The notes below the pieces were generated by a model. It was not told the origin of the DNA, did not search any database, and saw nothing but the letters and a program-made list of their open reading frames with translations. Positions 6,385 to 8,365 of a DNA stretch of 8,365 bases are shown one piece after another. Origin of the DNA: Planctomycetota bacterium (lineage in GTDB: Bacteria; Planctomycetota; Phycisphaerae; Sedimentisphaerales; SG8-4); the NCBI GenBank assembly GCA_030607345.1, contig JAUWKC010000057.1:1-8365 (forward strand), given 5' to 3'. The position numbers and the translations under genes are program-made. The stretch's first letter is position 1, and each line of letters begins with the position of its first letter.

Positions 6385-7398
6385 CTAAGTGACGGCCTGC
6401 CATGTTTCAAAAACGGTTTCGATATTCTCAACCGGGTCTTTCAGCCCGAATTCACACTGCGCGATTACCCCGCCATCCGACAGCCACAGCGACTCTTTTA
6501 CTCTCTTAACGGCTTCGGCCACCTGATGCTTACTTCCGAAGGACAGTATATGCTGTCTGTCAATCTCGCCCCAGAAGGTAATTTTACCCTTGTATTCTCT
6601 GCCAAGCTTCTCTATGTCCATACAAAACAGTTGTGAGTTGACGGCATCGACGCCTGCTTCTATCAGTTCAGGATAAATCTCCTCAATATTCCCGTCAGAG
6701 TGCATAAACGCGTATTTGCCTTGCGAATGTATCAGCTCGCAGTAATCTTTGTATAAGGGCTTGAAAATCTCTCGCCACATCTGCGGCGAGATAAGCAGGC
6801 TCCTCTGCGAACCCCAGTCGTCCATAAACGATATCCCGTCGACGTCCGTCCGGACCCATCTTCTTAGCTCCTCCATATAGAACTGATGCACGATGTCACG
6901 CAGGCGGTACAAATGTCTGGAGTCGTACATAAGCTCGACGAAAAGCTGTTCGGTACCCATCAGAAACTGCATCCTCTCGAAAGGTCTGACCGTTGTCCAT
7001 GCCAGCGTGAAAGCGTCCGTCCCCGCGCACATCTCGTTCACTTTGCCGAAATCAGCCCCGTCCAGTATCTCATAAGGCGCATGCAACTGTTCAGCCTGCG
7101 CTATGTCTTTTAACGGCGGTTCTTTTACTTCGCCCACCACCCCGTCCTCGGCTGCGTGCCACTGACAGCCCCATTCGTCCGTCGCGACAACGCCCTTCTT
7201 ATACCTTTCGCCCCGCGTCAGTTTGCCCCGGCCATACGTGAACTCCAGAATCGTTATGTCATCCGGATACTTCTGCAGTATCCGCTTTATGTCATCCTGC
7301 CGGAACATCTTTGTACCCGGCAGTCGCCATAAGTGCCTGGGAACACGGTCCGGGCCCTTAAATTCCAATGCCCTTTGTACTCTTTCTCTGCTGGTCAT
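6385..7398 (-). CDS. UroD-like (uroporphyrinogen decarboxylase family) protein, non-heme subgroup
   Basis: A 337-residue cytoplasmic protein of the UroD/MtaA-type TIM-barrel family. It opens with MTSRERVQRALEF and PDRVP (16-20), the usual start of UroD-like proteins outside heme synthesis. Further landmarks are MDDWGSQ (192-198) with SPQMWREIFKP (204-214), HSDGNI (233-238), GVDAVN (249-254), FWGEID (275-280) and Cys315 before DPVENIETVFETW. The N-terminal substrate-binding arginine motif of HemE (RQAGRY) is absent, so a role in heme synthesis is unlikely. Relatives include corrinoid methyltransferases that use a zinc site; His233, Asp235 and Cys315 might form a related metal site, but this is inference. 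It begins 40 bases after the TRAP permease stop and ends 27 bases before the next gene, so it is probably co-transcribed. Its ribosome site is weak (GGTG). Its part in the pathway is unknown; demethylation of a methoxylated substrate is one idea. Confidence 0.88.
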   Translation of the reverse strand: MTSRERVQRALEFKGPDRVPRHLWRLPGTKMFRQDDIKRILQKYPDDITILEFTYGRGKLTRGERYKKGVVATDEWGCQWHAAEDGVVGEVKEPPLKDIAQAEQLHAPYEILDGADFGKVNEMCAGTDAFTLAWTTVRPFERMQFLMGTEQLFVELMYDSRHLYRLRDIVHQFYMEELRRWVRTDVDGISFMDDWGSQRSLLISPQMWREIFKPLYKDYCELIHSQGKYAFMHSDGNIEEIYPELIEAGVDAVNSQLFCMDIEKLGREYKGKITFWGEIDRQHILSFGSKHQVAEAVKRVKESLWLSDGGVIAQCEFGLKDPVENIETVFETWQAVT

Positions 7399-7438
7399 AG
7401 CACCATCTGTTTACGTAAGGTTCCACGCTCCGTGAGCA

Positions 7439-8284
7439 TCAAAGCAGGCCAAACAGTCCAGGCAGCCACGTCACGATAGCCGGAATGTAGGTAATTATAA
7501 GAAGGATACACAGGCTGGCAACAATAAAAGGGAGCATCTCCTTTACTATTTTTTCTATCGGCAGGCCGCTGATGATACTGCCGGTAAAAAGCGCAGCGCC
7601 GTACGGCGGGGTAATAAGCCCCAAGGCGAGATTGAAGGTCACCACCACTCCGAAGTGTATGGGGTTTATGTCGAACGCCTTGGCGAGCGGATAAACAATC
7701 GGAACAAGAATCAAAATCGCCGGCAGACTGTCCATCAGCATACCCCACACCAGCAGCACGATATTGAGGATAAGCAGAACCATCCACTTGTTATCGGTGA
7801 CCGACAGAATAGAATTGGCCACCATTTGCGGCACCTTTTCCACCGAGAGAATCCAGCCGAACACGTTCGACGCTCCGGCCAACATAAGAATCGACGCCGA
7901 CAGCACCCCGGCCCTGACAAACACCCGGCTCAGCGATTGCAAGTCGACCCTGCCCCTTTTGTACACCAGAATCAGCAGCAGTCCGTATGCCACCGCAACA
8001 GCCGAAGCTTCCGTCGGCGTACAAATCCCGGTAAGTATCCCACCAAGTATGATAAACGGCATAAGAAGAAACGGTATCGCCCCGAACGCCACCTTCATTA
8101 TCTCTGCAAATCCCAATTTCGTCTCGAACCTTGGAAAATTCCTTCTTCGCGCCACGAAAAATATGACCAGGCACTGTGCAATACCCACCATTACCCCCGG
8201 TATCGCGCCGCCTAAGAGCAGCCCGCCTGCGATATTCGTGTCCTGTCCGCAGTATGGTCGCGGCAAGACCTGGATCTTCACCAA
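7439..8284 (-). CDS. TRAP transporter large permease subunit, DctM/SiaM family, N-terminally truncated
   Basis: The 281 codons match the C-terminal two thirds of DctM-type proteins, which are normally about 425 residues. Signatures seen are LLLGGAIPGVMVG (22-34), TGICTPTEASAVAVAY (85-100), LILVPIVYPLAKAFDINPIHFGV (191-213) and GLITPPYGAALF (222-233). About eight hydrophobic segments are visible, near residues 27-45, 66-84, 88-108, 124-145, 167-186, 188-203, 212-235 and 250-276. The subunit forms the sodium-coupled channel that imports carboxylates delivered by a periplasmic binding protein. The open frame begins at a TTG (8282-8284), with an in-frame TAA four codons earlier (8294-8296), and the first ten or so residues do not look like DctM. 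The small subunit and binding protein, usually upstream, are not in the window. This may be a real pseudogene, a frameshift or rearrangement, or an assembly artefact near a contig end. Confidence 0.8.
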   Translation of the reverse strand: MVKIQVLPRPYCGQDTNIAGGLLLGGAIPGVMVGIAQCLVIFFVARRRNFPRFETKLGFAEIMKVAFGAIPFLLMPFIILGGILTGICTPTEASAVAVAYGLLLILVYKRGRVDLQSLSRVFVRAGVLSASILMLAGASNVFGWILSVEKVPQMVANSILSVTDNKWMVLLILNIVLLVWGMLMDSLPAILILVPIVYPLAKAFDINPIHFGVVVTFNLALGLITPPYGAALFTGSIISGLPIEKIVKEMLPFIVASLCILLIITYIPAIVTWLPGLFGLL

Positions 8285-8365
8285 AATCCGCGATTAAGTT
8301 ATTGAGCGCCGCCTGGGTTGGACCATTTTGAACTTGTCAAAGAGCAAGCGCAACTTTAACCCCCC
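8285..8365. other. Unassigned window edge upstream of the broken TRAP permease
   Basis: No recognisable gene continues here. In the permease frame a TAA interrupts at 8294-8296, and the other minus-strand frames give no DctM-like residues that I can recognise. The window ends in a run of six C. Confidence 0.35.

Noticed and set aside
6385..7398. hemE (uroporphyrinogen decarboxylase of heme synthesis)
   Set aside because: The N-terminal RQAGRY-type substrate motif is missing, and the MTSRERV/PDRVP start is typical of UroD-like proteins of other function.
7655..8215. Plus-strand open frame of 186 codons
   Set aside because: It is antisense to the TRAP permease; its His/Arg/Gln-rich product is the mirror of membrane-segment codons.

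Overview
The window reads as part of a carbohydrate (probably acid-sugar) utilisation locus from a bacterium of the PVC superphylum, most likely a Planctomycetota or Lentisphaerota-type organism. This is an inference from gene content: secreted proteins joining a sulfatase-modifying-factor (SUMF1/FGE-fold) domain to a sialidase-fold BNR domain, a UroD-like protein of the non-heme type, and multiple DapA-superfamily aldolases beside a TRAP carboxylate transporter. The sequence is moderately GC-rich. No rRNA, tRNA, CRISPR array or transposase was seen.

All intact genes lie on the minus strand, so the order of transcription is from high to low coordinates. At 7439-8284 is the C-terminal two thirds of a TRAP transporter large membrane subunit (DctM type); its N-terminal part is missing and a stop codon lies just upstream in frame. 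It is followed by a UroD-like protein (6385-7398) and two distinct DapA-superfamily enzymes (5440-6357 and 4408-5391), with gaps of 40, 27 and 48 bases that suggest one operon. Next comes a 677-base gap (3731-4407) that holds no intact gene but carries, on the plus strand, a decayed fragment of a third copy of the sialidase-like family. Beyond it are two tandem paralogues: a complete 854-residue secreted protein (1166-3730) and the first 387 codons of a second one (1-1162), which starts 3 bases after the first one stops.

A plausible joint function is the following. The exported SUMF1/BNR proteins bind and cut a polysaccharide or glycoprotein glycan outside the cytoplasm, a TRAP system imports a released carboxylated sugar, and the two Schiff-base aldolases/dehydratases process it as a 2-keto acid. 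The UroD-like protein may act on a methylated or otherwise modified part of the substrate. Sialic acid is one candidate substrate, but neither aldolase is a clear N-acetylneuraminate lyase and no NanE/NanK-like gene is in the window, so the substrate remains open.

The most unusual points are the loss of the FGE catalytic cysteines in both SUMF1-like domains, the inverted relic of a third paralogue with a possible promoter of the intact gene inside it, the altered active-site motifs in both DapA-like enzymes, and the broken TRAP permease at the window edge.
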